Position numbers and translations under genes: made by a program | Assembly: GCA_016714445.1 (NCBI GenBank) | Contig: JADJNF010000009.1 | Location: forward strand, 868,001 to 932,000 | Direction: 5' to 3' | DNA from: Saprospiraceae bacterium | GTDB taxonomy: Bacteria > Bacteroidota > Bacteroidia > Chitinophagales > Saprospiraceae | Length of the DNA: 64,000 nucleotides | The notes under the pieces: generated by a model | What the model saw: the letters and a program-made list of their open reading frames with translations, nothing else | What the model was told of the DNA's origin: nothing | The model's database searches: none | Shown: piece after piece, positions 26,329 through 35,546 of the stretch | How positions within the stretch are numbered: the first letter of the stretch is position 1 | How the letters are laid out: every line of letters starts with the position of its first letter

Positions 26329-27651
26329 ATGAATTTTACAAAAATACTTGAAAAAGCCATTAAACTTATTCTGTTCTTATTCGCAATATTAGGTGAACAG
26401 AGTGGACAAGCACAGCAATGGACACTGACTTCATGTGTCAATCAGGCGATAAATAATCATCCCGATATCAAAAGTGCACAGTTGGATCTGGGTATTTCCA
26501 TGGCTCGTGTTGACCAGGCGAAAAGCAATTTTTATCCTGAACTTGCAGCCAGCGTATTCCAATCCGGCAATTTCGGTCGATCCATTGACAGGTTTACCAA
26601 TGCATACATAGATCAGTTTTACAATACTACGTATGCAGGAGTAAGACTGAATGTACCAGTTTTTACTTCTTTCAGGAATTCAAATCTTCTGGCATCCGCC
26701 AAATCAACCAAAGCTGCTTCTGAAAGTGGGATAGAAAAAAATAAAAATATCCTGACCCTAACTGTTATTACCTATTATCTCAACGCATTATCCCAGGCGG
26801 AAAATATACGCAATGCAGTCAATCAATGGAAAAATGACAGTATTCAGTATCAACGACTTTTGATCCGAAAAGAAGCAGGTCTCACCACCAAAACTGAAGA
26901 GATTCAACTCCTGAATCAAATGAAAACCGATGAAATTGGGGTACAAGATGCACAACTCAACTACGAAACAGCCATCATTGACCTTGCACAAACCATGAAT
27001 ACATCTTTACCATCTTCCATACGTCTGGCATCTTTAGATCCGGATGAGAACTATTATTTTGACATTCAAAATACAATCACAGCATCATTGCCGCAAATCA
27101 ATGAAATAAAGATGGGAATACAAAGCCTCCATCAAACCATCAAAGCAACCAAAGCTTTGTCCTATCCATCACTTAGCCTGAGTGCCGATTACGGAACATT
27201 TTACGCTTCTTCAAACCCAGAACGCACATTCACCCAACAACTCAATGATACACGGAACGGCTCTATTTCTTTAGGACTTAACATACCTATTTTAAGAGGC
27301 TTGCAAAACCGTCCCCAGGTACAGGAACTTAAAGTCCGTCAAATGGCTTTACAAAACACCATGGACAAAACCCAATTGGGAATTCGTCAGGAAATCGACA
27401 TGGCAAACACCAGATTTAAAACATATAAAAAACGTTATGAAAATGCCCGATATCTTTTGGACCTGGCAAAAGAAAATATATTACTCATTACAGAGCAACT
27501 AACCGCCGGAACGGTGACGATGGTTGACTTTTTATTGGCACAAAACAATATGGAAAAAGCGGCTGCAGCACTGACCAACTCCAAATATCAATTGATTCTG
27601 CAAGAAAAGATACTTAAATTTTATTCACAGGGAAAGTATGATCTGGACTAA
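26329..27651 (+). CDS. TolC-family outer membrane efflux protein
   Basis: A 440-residue protein from the ATG at 26329; a longer reading from 26275 overlaps the ATPase gene and lacks support. It has a signal peptide (residues 1-27, ending SGQAQQ) and the TolC pattern: W-T-L-T-S-C-V-N-Q-A-I-N-N-H-P near the mature N-terminus, two long helical repeats rich in Ala/Asn/Gln, and PILRGLQNRPQVQELKV in the second repeat. It should form a trimeric outer membrane channel with a periplasmic helical barrel. Co-transcribed with the ABC ATPase (1-bp gap) and, 42 bp downstream, the response regulator. Confidence 0.92.
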   Translation: MNFTKILEKAIKLILFLFAILGEQSGQAQQWTLTSCVNQAINNHPDIKSAQLDLGISMARVDQAKSNFYPELAASVFQSGNFGRSIDRFTNAYIDQFYNTTYAGVRLNVPVFTSFRNSNLLASAKSTKAASESGIEKNKNILTLTVITYYLNALSQAENIRNAVNQWKNDSIQYQRLLIRKEAGLTTKTEEIQLLNQMKTDEIGVQDAQLNYETAIIDLAQTMNTSLPSSIRLASLDPDENYYFDIQNTITASLPQINEIKMGIQSLHQTIKATKALSYPSLSLSADYGTFYASSNPERTFTQQLNDTRNGSISLGLNIPILRGLQNRPQVQELKVRQMALQNTMDKTQLGIRQEIDMANTRFKTYKKRYENARYLLDLAKENILLITEQLTAGTVTMVDFLLAQNNMEKAAAALTNSKYQLILQEKILKFYSQGKYDLD

Positions 27652-27693
27652 AATTTGTTACTTTATGGCATTATTTAAAGGGACACAGTAATT

Positions 27694-29010
27694 ATGGTAG
27701 AAAAATCCATATTGATAGTGGATGATGATGTGCATATCCTGCATGCAGCCCATCTATTTCTAAAACGACACTTCTACAAAGTAGATATAGAAAAGAATGC
27801 TCAGCAGATCCCATACCTGATCAATAACCAGAATTATGACCTGATCCTTTTGGATATGAACTTCAGCCGAAATGTAAATACAGGTGTGGAAGGTTTTCAA
27901 TGGCTGGACTATATTCTTGATAAAAAACCGGAACAAAAAGTAGTGTTGTTTACTGCTTTCGGAGATATCGAAATGGCTGTGAGGGCCATCAAAAACGGAG
28001 CTTCCGACTTCCTGCTCAAACCCTGGGAAAATGACAAATTGCTGGCAAATATTTCAGCTGCCTTGGATGTGACCAGGGATACTGCAAAAACAGACTCCGG
28101 TATCATCTCCGGATGTAGAGAGATGGATGAAATTCTGCATTTGGTAAAACAAGTCGCACCAACAGATGCCAATATTCTGATTCTTGGCGAAAATGGTACG
28201 GGAAAAGATTTGCTGGCCAAAGAAATTCACAGACTTTCTGAAAGATCAAAAAAATCCTTTGTTCATGCGGATCTCGGGGCCATCAGCGATACACTTTTCG
28301 AAAGCGAACTTTTCGGACACACAAAAGGTGCCTTTACAGACGCAAGAGATGATCGAAAAGGCAGACTTCAGGAAGCAGATGGTGGCACTATTTTTCTGGA
28401 TGAAATCGGCAATATACCTTTAACCCAGCAAAGTAAATTATTGTATGCGCTTCAAAATAAACGATTTATCAAGGTAGGAAGTAATAAAGAAGTACCTTTT
28501 GATGCACGGCTCATCTGTGCTACCAATGAAAATATCTACAAGCGTATAGAAGAAAAAACATTTCGTCAGGATTTACTTTACAGGATCAATACGATCGAAA
28601 TCACGCTTCCTCCATTGCGCGAAAGAGGACAGGATATTCTACTGCTGGCGGCACATTTTATGCAAATATTTATGGCTAAGTACCATCGAAAAATAACCGG
28701 TATGGCAGCAGGATTTGAAAAAAAACTGATGGCATACTCCTGGCCCGGGAATATCCGTGAATTGCAACATGTCATGGAAAGAGCTGTCATCCTTTCCACC
28801 GGAAATTTAATCCGTGAAGATGCTTTTGACGGGTCCCCAAGGTCGATGCAAACTTCCGTCTCACTCAACAGCTTTCAGATCGAAGAAATGGAAAAACAAC
28901 TCGTACTGAAGATGATGAAAAAATACAATGGAAATATCACAGATGCATCCAGGGAGCTGGGCATCACAAGACAAGCATTGTACAGAAGAATAGCGAAATA
29001 TGGGGTATGA
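27694..29010 (+). CDS. Sigma-54-dependent response regulator (NtrC family)
   Basis: A 438-residue protein with receiver domain (1-125; D10/D11/D12 acidic pocket, phosphoacceptor D54, K109), AAA+ domain (about 138-375; Walker A GENGTGKD 165-172, Walker B GGTIFLDEIG) and a C-terminal Fis-type HTH (NGNITDASRELGITRQALYRRIAKYGV). The sigma-54 contact loop reads GAFTDA (212-217) instead of GAFTGA. It is expected to activate the -24/-12 promoter upstream of its own operon after phosphorylation by the adjacent kinase. Confidence 0.94.
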   Translation: MVEKSILIVDDDVHILHAAHLFLKRHFYKVDIEKNAQQIPYLINNQNYDLILLDMNFSRNVNTGVEGFQWLDYILDKKPEQKVVLFTAFGDIEMAVRAIKNGASDFLLKPWENDKLLANISAALDVTRDTAKTDSGIISGCREMDEILHLVKQVAPTDANILILGENGTGKDLLAKEIHRLSERSKKSFVHADLGAISDTLFESELFGHTKGAFTDARDDRKGRLQEADGGTIFLDEIGNIPLTQQSKLLYALQNKRFIKVGSNKEVPFDARLICATNENIYKRIEEKTFRQDLLYRINTIEITLPPLRERGQDILLLAAHFMQIFMAKYHRKITGMAAGFEKKLMAYSWPGNIRELQHVMERAVILSTGNLIREDAFDGSPRSMQTSVSLNSFQIEEMEKQLVLKMMKKYNGNITDASRELGITRQALYRRIAKYGV

Positions 29011-29051
29011 GCTTAGAGATACAAAATATACATCGCTAAAGGTATAAACAA

Positions 29052-30372
29052 ATGCAAAAATTCAGCACAGGCATTATATTAAGAGTTGGTCTGATCTTTG
29101 GTTTTTCGTATGTAGGTGCATATCTGTGGTCACATGACCAGGATGGTTTAGCAGTTTTTATCCTAATATTGAATGTCATTATAGCATACAATCTTTATCG
29201 CTACACTTCTACCATCAATAAAAAACTAAGCCGCATTTTTGACTCTATCCAATATCAGGACTTTGCCATCACCTTCAGAGCAGATAATGCAAAAGGGGAC
29301 AGTTTTGAAGAATTGAACAATAGTCTGAATGCCGTAGTAAAAAGTTTTAATCAGGTGCGGGCGGAAAGAGAAGCCACCTTACATTTTATCCAGGCCATCA
29401 TCCAGCAAATCAATGTAGGCATACTTTCTTATAATACCGACGGCAAAATCGAGCTTGTCAATCAAGCGGCCAATAAATTGCTCTCCATTTACAAATTATC
29501 ACATATCTCTTCCATCAAAAACCAACACCCTGAAATATACCATTTGATGACCAATTTACCTTCGGGCGAATCCAAGTTACTCAAAGTGAATAATAGCGAA
29601 CTTTCTCTAAGTGTAAAAGAAATCATCCTCCGCGACCGAAAAATCAGATTGATCGCATTACATAATATACGTACTGAACTGCAAGCCCGCGAACTGGAAG
29701 CCTGGCAGAATCTTACGAAAGTCCTGCGCCACGAGATCATGAATACTGTTACACCTATTGTGTCATTATCAGAAACCATGAAAGATATCATAGAAATTGA
29801 TCTCCAAACGGTCATCGATCCGCAACAAAAATCAGGGGTCGAAGACCTTAAAAATGCAATACATACTGTCATCAACCGAAGCAAAGGAATCATGAACTTT
29901 GTAAATGCATACAGAGAGTTTACCAATATTCCGGTGCCTAACCTGTCAGAAGTGTTGGTTTCTACCCTATTTCAAAATGTACAGGCACTGTATGAAACGC
30001 GACACAGCCAAAGTATCCGGTTTGACATTATACAGGATTTCACCATACTTGCTGATCCTGATCAAATAGAGCAGGTGCTCATCAATATCATAAAAAATGC
30101 CATAGAAGCTACAGAAAAGACGCAAAACTCCATGATTTCTATAAAGGCTTTTATGGATCATCAGGCCAAAACCATCGAAGTGTGTGACAATGGTGAAGGA
30201 GTGACCCCGGAAGATTCTGAAAAAAATATTTGTACCATTTTTTACTTCAAAACCTTCCGGAACAGGCATAGGACTAAGCTTGTCGAGGCAGATCATGCAG
30301 ATGCACGGCGGTACACTTGAATATTTACCAAATAAGCCGGAAGGAAGCAAGTTTGTCTTAATTTTTAATTAA
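29052..30372 (+). CDS. Sensor histidine kinase (frameshifted near the C-terminus)
   Basis: Two N-terminal membrane helices (about residues 8-25 and 30-48), a HAMP-like linker, a PAS-like segment (about 105-200), the H-box LRHEIMNTVTPI with H227, the N-box NIIKNAIEAT and the G1 motif VCDNGEGV. In the sequence as given, an extra A in the 7-A run at 30220-30226 shifts the frame and stops at 30320. With six A residues the frame continues FVPFFTSKPSGTGIGLSLSRQIMQMHGG to a stop at 30370-30372, restoring the F and G2 boxes. Partner of the adjacent NtrC-type regulator. Either an assembly error or a truncated, probably inactive kinase. Confidence 0.85.
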
Positions 30373-30508
30373 TAAAATTGACTTTAATTTCAATCGGCAT
30401 CTAAAACCACAATGATCCTCATTAGTTATAAAAATGATGTTGGTCATCTTACCATTTACCATTTTCTGCTTTACTTTGCACTCAAATTAATCAACAATTA
30501 TTTTTGAA

Positions 30509-31795
30509 ATGAGAATACCAGTAACATATCTACCCACCGAAGAAGCTCTTCAACTCATCAAAAGCGGCGATAGAGTCTTTATTCACGGCAGTGCACAGAC
30601 GCCTACCAACATGCTACGTAACTTATCCCTTCTCGCTGACAAATTAAGGGATGTCGAATTGGTCTTCATCAGCGTATTGGGTGAAATTTTTGTCAACAAA
30701 CCGGGCATGGAAGATGCGTTTAAGATCAATGCACTATTTGTATCTGAACCTATCAGAAAAGATGTCAACGAAGGAAGGGCCGATTATGTACCCGTATTCC
30801 TCAGTGAAATTCCGGAATTATTTAAACGCAATGTTTTACCTATCGATGTGGCTATCGTACAGGTGTCACCACCGGACAAACACGGATATTGCAGTATGGG
30901 TGTATCCGTAGACGTAGCCCGATCTGCGGTCAATACAGCCAAAAAAGTAATTGCACAAGTCAATCCAAACGTACCTCGCACCCACGGGGACGGGCTCATA
31001 CACACCAAAAGATTCAGTGCGATGGTATACTGTGAAGAACCACTGCACGAAACCACCTTCGGAGGTAAAGTAGGTCCTGATGAAATAAAAATCGGCGAAC
31101 ATGTGGCCAATCTGATAGAAGATCGTAGCACCATTCAAATGGGCATCGGAGCCATTCCTGATGCTGTACTCAGATGTCTGGGCAGTCATAAGGATCTTGG
31201 TGTTCATACTGAAATGTTGTCCGACGGCATCATCGATCTGTTTGACAATGATATTGTCACCAATAAATACAAAGCCATTCACCCCAACAAAATTGTCACC
31301 GGATTTGCATTGGGCAGCAGAAGATTGTATGACTACATCGACGATAATCCGGCATTTACATTTCTGGACATCGATTATGTCAACGATCCGCATGTCATCA
31401 AAAGAAACCCAAAAGTAGTAGCCATCAACAGCGCCATAGAAGTAGATCTTACCGGTCAGATATGTTCTGACTCAATAGGTACTTTTCAGTTCAGTGGTGT
31501 AGGTGGTCAGATGGACTTCCTTCGGGGAGCAGCTCTCAGCCCGGGAGGAAAACCCATCATCGCGTTGCCTTCACGCACCAATAAAGGTGTATCCAGAATA
31601 GTACCTTTCCTGAAACAAGGCGCAGGAGTAGTAGCCACCAGAGCACACGCTCACTATATCGTGACTGAACACGGCGTAGCCTACCTGTATGGTAAAAACC
31701 TGAGACAACGAGCACATGCTCTAATCAACATAGCACATCCGGACGACAGAGAAACCCTGGAGAAAGCTTGTTTTGAAAGGTTTAAGTCGTTTTAA
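30509..31795 (+). CDS. Acetyl-CoA hydrolase/CoA-transferase (4-hydroxybutyrate CoA-transferase-like)
   Basis: A 428-residue class I CoA-transferase-fold enzyme. Visible: N-terminal SGDRVFIHGSAQTPTNML, QVSPPDKHGYCSMGVSVD, GIGAIPDAVL, the segment HTEMLSDGIIDL that contains the likely catalytic glutamate (about E235), and the C-terminal GVGGQMDFLRGA and YIVTEHGVAYLYGKNLRQRA. The family transfers CoA between acyl-CoA and carboxylates (acetate, butyrate, 4-hydroxybutyrate, succinate) or hydrolyses acetyl-CoA; the preferred substrate is not readable from sequence. Cytoplasmic and monocistronic. Confidence 0.9.
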   Translation: MRIPVTYLPTEEALQLIKSGDRVFIHGSAQTPTNMLRNLSLLADKLRDVELVFISVLGEIFVNKPGMEDAFKINALFVSEPIRKDVNEGRADYVPVFLSEIPELFKRNVLPIDVAIVQVSPPDKHGYCSMGVSVDVARSAVNTAKKVIAQVNPNVPRTHGDGLIHTKRFSAMVYCEEPLHETTFGGKVGPDEIKIGEHVANLIEDRSTIQMGIGAIPDAVLRCLGSHKDLGVHTEMLSDGIIDLFDNDIVTNKYKAIHPNKIVTGFALGSRRLYDYIDDNPAFTFLDIDYVNDPHVIKRNPKVVAINSAIEVDLTGQICSDSIGTFQFSGVGGQMDFLRGAALSPGGKPIIALPSRTNKGVSRIVPFLKQGAGVVATRAHAHYIVTEHGVAYLYGKNLRQRAHALINIAHPDDRETLEKACFERFKSF

Positions 31796-31864
31796 CAGCG
31801 TTTTGGATATCACTATAGGTAAGCAACGATGATCTTTTGATCATTAGTAATGCTTGTTACCCCG

Positions 31865-33406
31865 TTAAATCTTCACAACTTGTGTTCCGTAAAATATTCT
31901 TTCCCTGTTTTCTACAGGATAGATATCTATATTGTATCTGCCCGAAGGCAAATGACTGATATCTACCGACTCAGCTATTTGCGCCGCTGGGAGATCTGCT
32001 GTAAATAATATTTTTCCTTGTATATCAGATACATACAGCCTGCAATCTACCGGACTGGAAAATGATTTGAAATAAAATAAACCTGAAGAAGGATTGGGAT
32101 ATACTTGCAAATCCCTGCGGTAATATACCTGCTCTCCAAAAAGAGATGTGATGCCAGGGTTACATTTTTCTACTTCGTCCACCCGAAAACGCGGGAAATT
32201 GGGCAAAGAACCTCCATTGGAGTTGGGAAGTCTAATGCCGTTTTGTACAAAATCACATGCCTTGCCTGCTTCATCAGGTTTGTTGATGACGTGGAGAGAA
32301 TAGGAGCCATTAGCAGGTGACATATATATTTTGCAGTCAGGTCCTTGTGCCATCAGGAAAAATGTAGTCGCAAATGGATCTAAAGTACCATTGTAAGTAT
32401 CAATGAGCACGATACGTTTATCTGGTTCGGGCGCTTGGGTATCTATCTGGTGCAGCCAATTTTGGGTAGCGGTATATATGTAGCGACTATTAGGTGACCA
32501 TTCCACACTACAAAAAATACCCTGACCACTGGTATCTACGGGCACAATGCGTTCTTTAAATGTTAAAAGACCTGTACTTCTGTCAAAATCATAGAGTAAT
32601 AAATTGTCTGTCTCATTGTATATCGCATACATCCTACCATCGGGACTAAATTTTGCAGTACCAGATGAGCTGGATTTTTCTTTAGTAAACAAATGTTTAG
32701 CATCTTGTATCGAAACTAAATTAATGCCTTTTGCATCCAATAAGAAAGTAAGTATATTGGTACCCAAAGTTGGCTGCAAAATCCACCAACCCTTTTGGTT
32801 TGTATGCCTGATGGCTGTTAGATAAGCCCACAAACAATCATTCTTGAGATAAAATGAATCGTTTTTAACTATAACTTTTGATATGTTTTTAGAAATGTCA
32901 AAGAACACATAACTATATCTTATGCCAAAAGAATCTTTAGCAGGTGGATTATATATTGGTAACTTGTGAATTATATAGTAACCTAATTCTGAACTAGGAT
33001 CTGGTAAAATCAATACATCTTGAAATCCTGGCAATCCTCTAGTTGGATCAGGCCAATATCTTCTGGCCCAAACTCCATCATTTATTTCAGTTCCATTTTC
33101 TATAATTTCATGATTTGCATTCATGACTGCTCTCCCATTAGTATAAAAGAGTAAATTACCATCCTTATCACATATCGAAGCATTATTATCCAAAATACCC
33201 ATTGGACCGTTTATGTAACCAGTATTAAGTGTATCATTACTAAAATCCATAATGTGCATATTATGGCCTCCTTGACCATCAAAATTCTTTTGATAACCTC
33301 CAACCCAGATATGATCAGATGTAGATTGTCCAATTATACAATCAGTTAAAATAAAAAAGCCAAAAACATAAAAGTAAATTGCACCATCTAATAAGAATCT
33401 AATCAT
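31865..33406 (-). CDS. T9SS-secreted PD40/propeller-type protein (left paralogue)
   Basis: A 513-residue protein with a signal peptide (about residues 1-25, FFILTDCIIGQS), a repeat region with PD40-like blades (KFSPDGRMYAIYNETD, VEWSPNSRYIYTATQ) and a type A T9SS sorting domain (VYPNPSSGLFYFKS ... YVSDIQGKILF ... ISHLPSGRYNIDIYP ... GTQVVKI). It is a close paralogue of the 517-residue protein at 53736-55289: ends are nearly identical, while residues about 140-310 have diverged. It lies 13 bp downstream of the truncated protease remnant, in the same order as the right copy. Probably a surface or released protein of unknown ligand. Confidence 0.85.
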   Translation of the reverse strand: MIRFLLDGAIYFYVFGFFILTDCIIGQSTSDHIWVGGYQKNFDGQGGHNMHIMDFSNDTLNTGYINGPMGILDNNASICDKDGNLLFYTNGRAVMNANHEIIENGTEINDGVWARRYWPDPTRGLPGFQDVLILPDPSSELGYYIIHKLPIYNPPAKDSFGIRYSYVFFDISKNISKVIVKNDSFYLKNDCLWAYLTAIRHTNQKGWWILQPTLGTNILTFLLDAKGINLVSIQDAKHLFTKEKSSSSGTAKFSPDGRMYAIYNETDNLLLYDFDRSTGLLTFKERIVPVDTSGQGIFCSVEWSPNSRYIYTATQNWLHQIDTQAPEPDKRIVLIDTYNGTLDPFATTFFLMAQGPDCKIYMSPANGSYSLHVINKPDEAGKACDFVQNGIRLPNSNGGSLPNFPRFRVDEVEKCNPGITSLFGEQVYYRRDLQVYPNPSSGLFYFKSFSSPVDCRLYVSDIQGKILFTADLPAAQIAESVDISHLPSGRYNIDIYPVENRERIFYGTQVVKI

Positions 33407-33419
33407 AACAATTGCCCCA

Positions 33420-33785
33420 TTATTTTAATACAACCACTTTAAATGTCTTTGATATTCCCGATTTGGAAGAAATCTGTATAAAATTGATACCTCCAAAATC
33501 TGATAAATCTAATTGCAATTTTACACTGGATGCAAAGGATTTGGTCAACATTACCTTACCAGTAATATCCAATACTCTGCAAATGCCATCAAATGGTTCA
33601 GAAAAAGTGACTTGAACTATACCAGAGGTGGGATTGGGCAAAATATCAATATCTGCCATGATGTCTCTTACTGCTCTAATTTGAGGTAAGGCGGGAGCGG
33701 ATATACAATTATCGTATTGTTCATAATTAATATCATCAAAGGTATTGGCCATCATCCTGGCCAAATAGATGGCGTTTCTGTACAT
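33420..33785 (-). pseudogene. Truncated T9SS M4 metalloprotease (C-terminal 120 codons only)
   Basis: 121 codons matching the end of the 1298-residue protease at 55303-59199: AIYLARMMANxFDDxNYEQYD, then the sorting domain (ILPNPTSGIVQVTFSE ... VLDITGKVMLTKSF ... SGISKTFKVVVLK). The first four codons (MYRN) come from the fusion between the former start region and the C-terminal part. Signal peptide, protease and beta-helix domains are all gone, so the product could not enter the secretion route. The promoter upstream is intact, so it may still be transcribed and drive the following gene. Confidence 0.8.
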
Positions 33786-33823
33786 TTTAAGAAAATTATT
33801 TACCTTTCAACTAATATCAATAC

Positions 33824-33831
33824 CAAATTTA
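33824..33831 (-). promoter_or_regulatory. -7 element TAAATTTG of the left T9SS locus
   Basis: On the minus strand it reads TAAATTTG (TAnnTTTG). The same element in the same context occurs upstream of the right copy at 59237-59244, so the promoter was duplicated with the locus. Confidence 0.5.
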
Positions 33832-33983
33832 TACAAATAAACTGAAAAAACAAAATATTCTCTAACAACAATGATTTTATGAATCGAAATGATCTGTCAT
33901 TTACATATCTATTTTCAGCTTGCGGTCATACCACACAAATATAAATATTAACGAAACTTTAAATATTTTTATAATACAATCTG

Positions 33984-33991
33984 TACCTTTG
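33984..33991 (+). promoter_or_regulatory. -7 element TACCTTTG
   Basis: Matches TAnnTTTG, 52 bp before the start of the TPR gene; probable promoter of the TPR-DUF4292-EnvC operon. Confidence 0.5.
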
Positions 33992-34043
33992 AACTAAAAT
34001 TGAACGTTATCAGTTTATAGCATGTTTATAAAAAAAATTAAAG

Positions 34044-35546
34044 TTGAGATATACCTTCATTCTACTCATCATTTTGTATACTTTTACTGTAAGTCTGTCT
34101 GCACAGGTAGAAGATAACCGCAAAACAGAAGCTGCTATCAAAATCGAAGATAGATTTATGGCTGCAAAACTACTGGTAGCAGGAGGCAAAAAGGCAGAAG
34201 CCATCAAATTGCTGGACACCCTGCGTCGCGAGTCAGAACCATCTGCATCTATTTATTTTGAGCTGGCAAAACTACACTACGAAAACAAAGACCTGAATCA
34301 GACTGAATCAAATCTCAAGTCAGCTGTAAAATTAGAACCGGATAATATCTGGATTCGACAGTTTGAAGTTAATTTTTCAAAAGAACTTGGCAGATATGAT
34401 GATGCCATTGGAGTATTAAACCATATTTCTGCCCTTCAACCCAAAAATGATCACTATTATGACCAGATTGTACAATTGCAAATCAAAAAAAACGATCTGA
34501 CTGCTGCGTTGCTTACGCTGGACAAAAAAGAAAAAAACATCGGTTGGAGCGTTAACACAACGCTGAAAAAAGCAGAAATTCTGGACAATGCGGACAGAAT
34601 CAATGATGCAGTAAATATGATCAATACTTTGGTGCTGAAGTATCCAAAAGAAAAAAAATATTTGCGTCTGATTGCCAATATGTTGCATTCGAATGATAAA
34701 ATATCTGAAGCAGAACCGTATCTAAAAAAGATCCTGGAGATCGACCCAAATGACAATGATGCCAGAATGGGACTACTATTGATGTCAAAAGGAAAAATAA
34801 ACAAGGAAGATTATCTCATCACCCTTGCGCCATTGATGTCCAATCCTGATGCACCGATAGATATGAAAATAAAAGAGTTACTGATCCATGTTCAGCAACA
34901 TGCTTCTACAGGAGATACCGTACTTGGTAAACAGCTCATTGACCTGTGCGATAAGCTGGTTATTGCCCATCCGAATGAAGCCAAATCGCACGCTATATAT
35001 GGTGATGTACTGAAAAACAATGGTGAAACCACCGCAGCCATTCGTCAATATGAAAAAACATTGACCCTGAACAATAAAAATTTTATCGTTTGGGAACAAT
35101 TGATGTATTGTCTCGATGAAGTGGAAAATTATGATCAGTTGCTGGCTACATCATCTGATGCCATAGACATTTTCCCCAATCAGGCGATATCTTACTATTT
35201 TTCTGCAAAATCCTGGATAGTCAAAAACGATTTTAAAAAAGCATTGGGATTTCTGGATGAAGCATCCATGATTTCCGCGGGTAATCCCAATGTGGAAAGC
35301 AGAGTATTTACGGCAAAAGCTGATATTGCCTTTAGAAATAAGGAATGGTCTAAAGCCATGGAACTCACGGACCAGGCTTTAAAGATCAGTCAGGGCAAAA
35401 ATGCAGATGCCATGGAACTCAAAGGAGACATTTACAAAGAGACCAATGATCTTAAAAACGCTGGTATTGGCTGGTTAAAAGCCAAAGAATTGGGTGGAAA
35501 ATCTCAAAGATTGATTAAAAAAACGGAAGCTTTAAAAAATAACTGA
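34044..35546 (+). CDS. TPR-repeat secreted/periplasmic protein
   Basis: A 500-residue protein starting with TTG; no ATG is available between the preceding in-frame stop (34029) and the signal peptide (residues 2-19, FILLIILYTFTVSLSAQ). The rest is a series of tetratricopeptide repeats, e.g. SIYFELAKLHYENKDLNQ, EAEPYLKKILEIDPNDNDA, SHAIYGDVLKNNGETTAA, KADIAFRNKEWSKAMELTDQ. It overlaps the next gene by one base (TGATG), so translation is coupled. A TPR protein followed by DUF4292 and an M23/EnvC-like protein is a conserved order in Bacteroidota, suggesting a role in envelope assembly or cell-wall remodelling (inference). Confidence 0.9.
   Translation: MRYTFILLIILYTFTVSLSAQVEDNRKTEAAIKIEDRFMAAKLLVAGGKKAEAIKLLDTLRRESEPSASIYFELAKLHYENKDLNQTESNLKSAVKLEPDNIWIRQFEVNFSKELGRYDDAIGVLNHISALQPKNDHYYDQIVQLQIKKNDLTAALLTLDKKEKNIGWSVNTTLKKAEILDNADRINDAVNMINTLVLKYPKEKKYLRLIANMLHSNDKISEAEPYLKKILEIDPNDNDARMGLLLMSKGKINKEDYLITLAPLMSNPDAPIDMKIKELLIHVQQHASTGDTVLGKQLIDLCDKLVIAHPNEAKSHAIYGDVLKNNGETTAAIRQYEKTLTLNNKNFIVWEQLMYCLDEVENYDQLLATSSDAIDIFPNQAISYYFSAKSWIVKNDFKKALGFLDEASMISAGNPNVESRVFTAKADIAFRNKEWSKAMELTDQALKISQGKNADAMELKGDIYKETNDLKNAGIGWLKAKELGGKSQRLIKKTEALKNN

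Larger units (their letters stand above)
31815..33865 (-). repeat. Left copy of a duplicated T9SS two-gene locus, with internal deletion
   Basis: The segment is homologous to 53686-59275 on the same strand. Both ends match: ATAGGT-AGCAACGATGATCTTTT-type 3' flank (31815 versus 53686) and the promoter region containing TACCAAATTTATACAA (33821 versus 59234). Between the promoter and the last ~120 codons of the upstream gene, about 3.5 kb present in the right copy is missing here. Confidence 0.8.

Noticed and set aside
29489..29926. A 145-codon frame on the minus strand inside the histidine kinase
   Set aside because: It is antisense to well-conserved kinase motifs and rich in Ser/Arg/Met, typical of a shadow frame.
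31821..31850. Hairpin ATGATC-TTTT-GATCAT as terminator between convergent genes
   Set aside because: A short AT-rich stem with no T-run after it, and the stem is not preserved in the duplicate at 53.69 kb.
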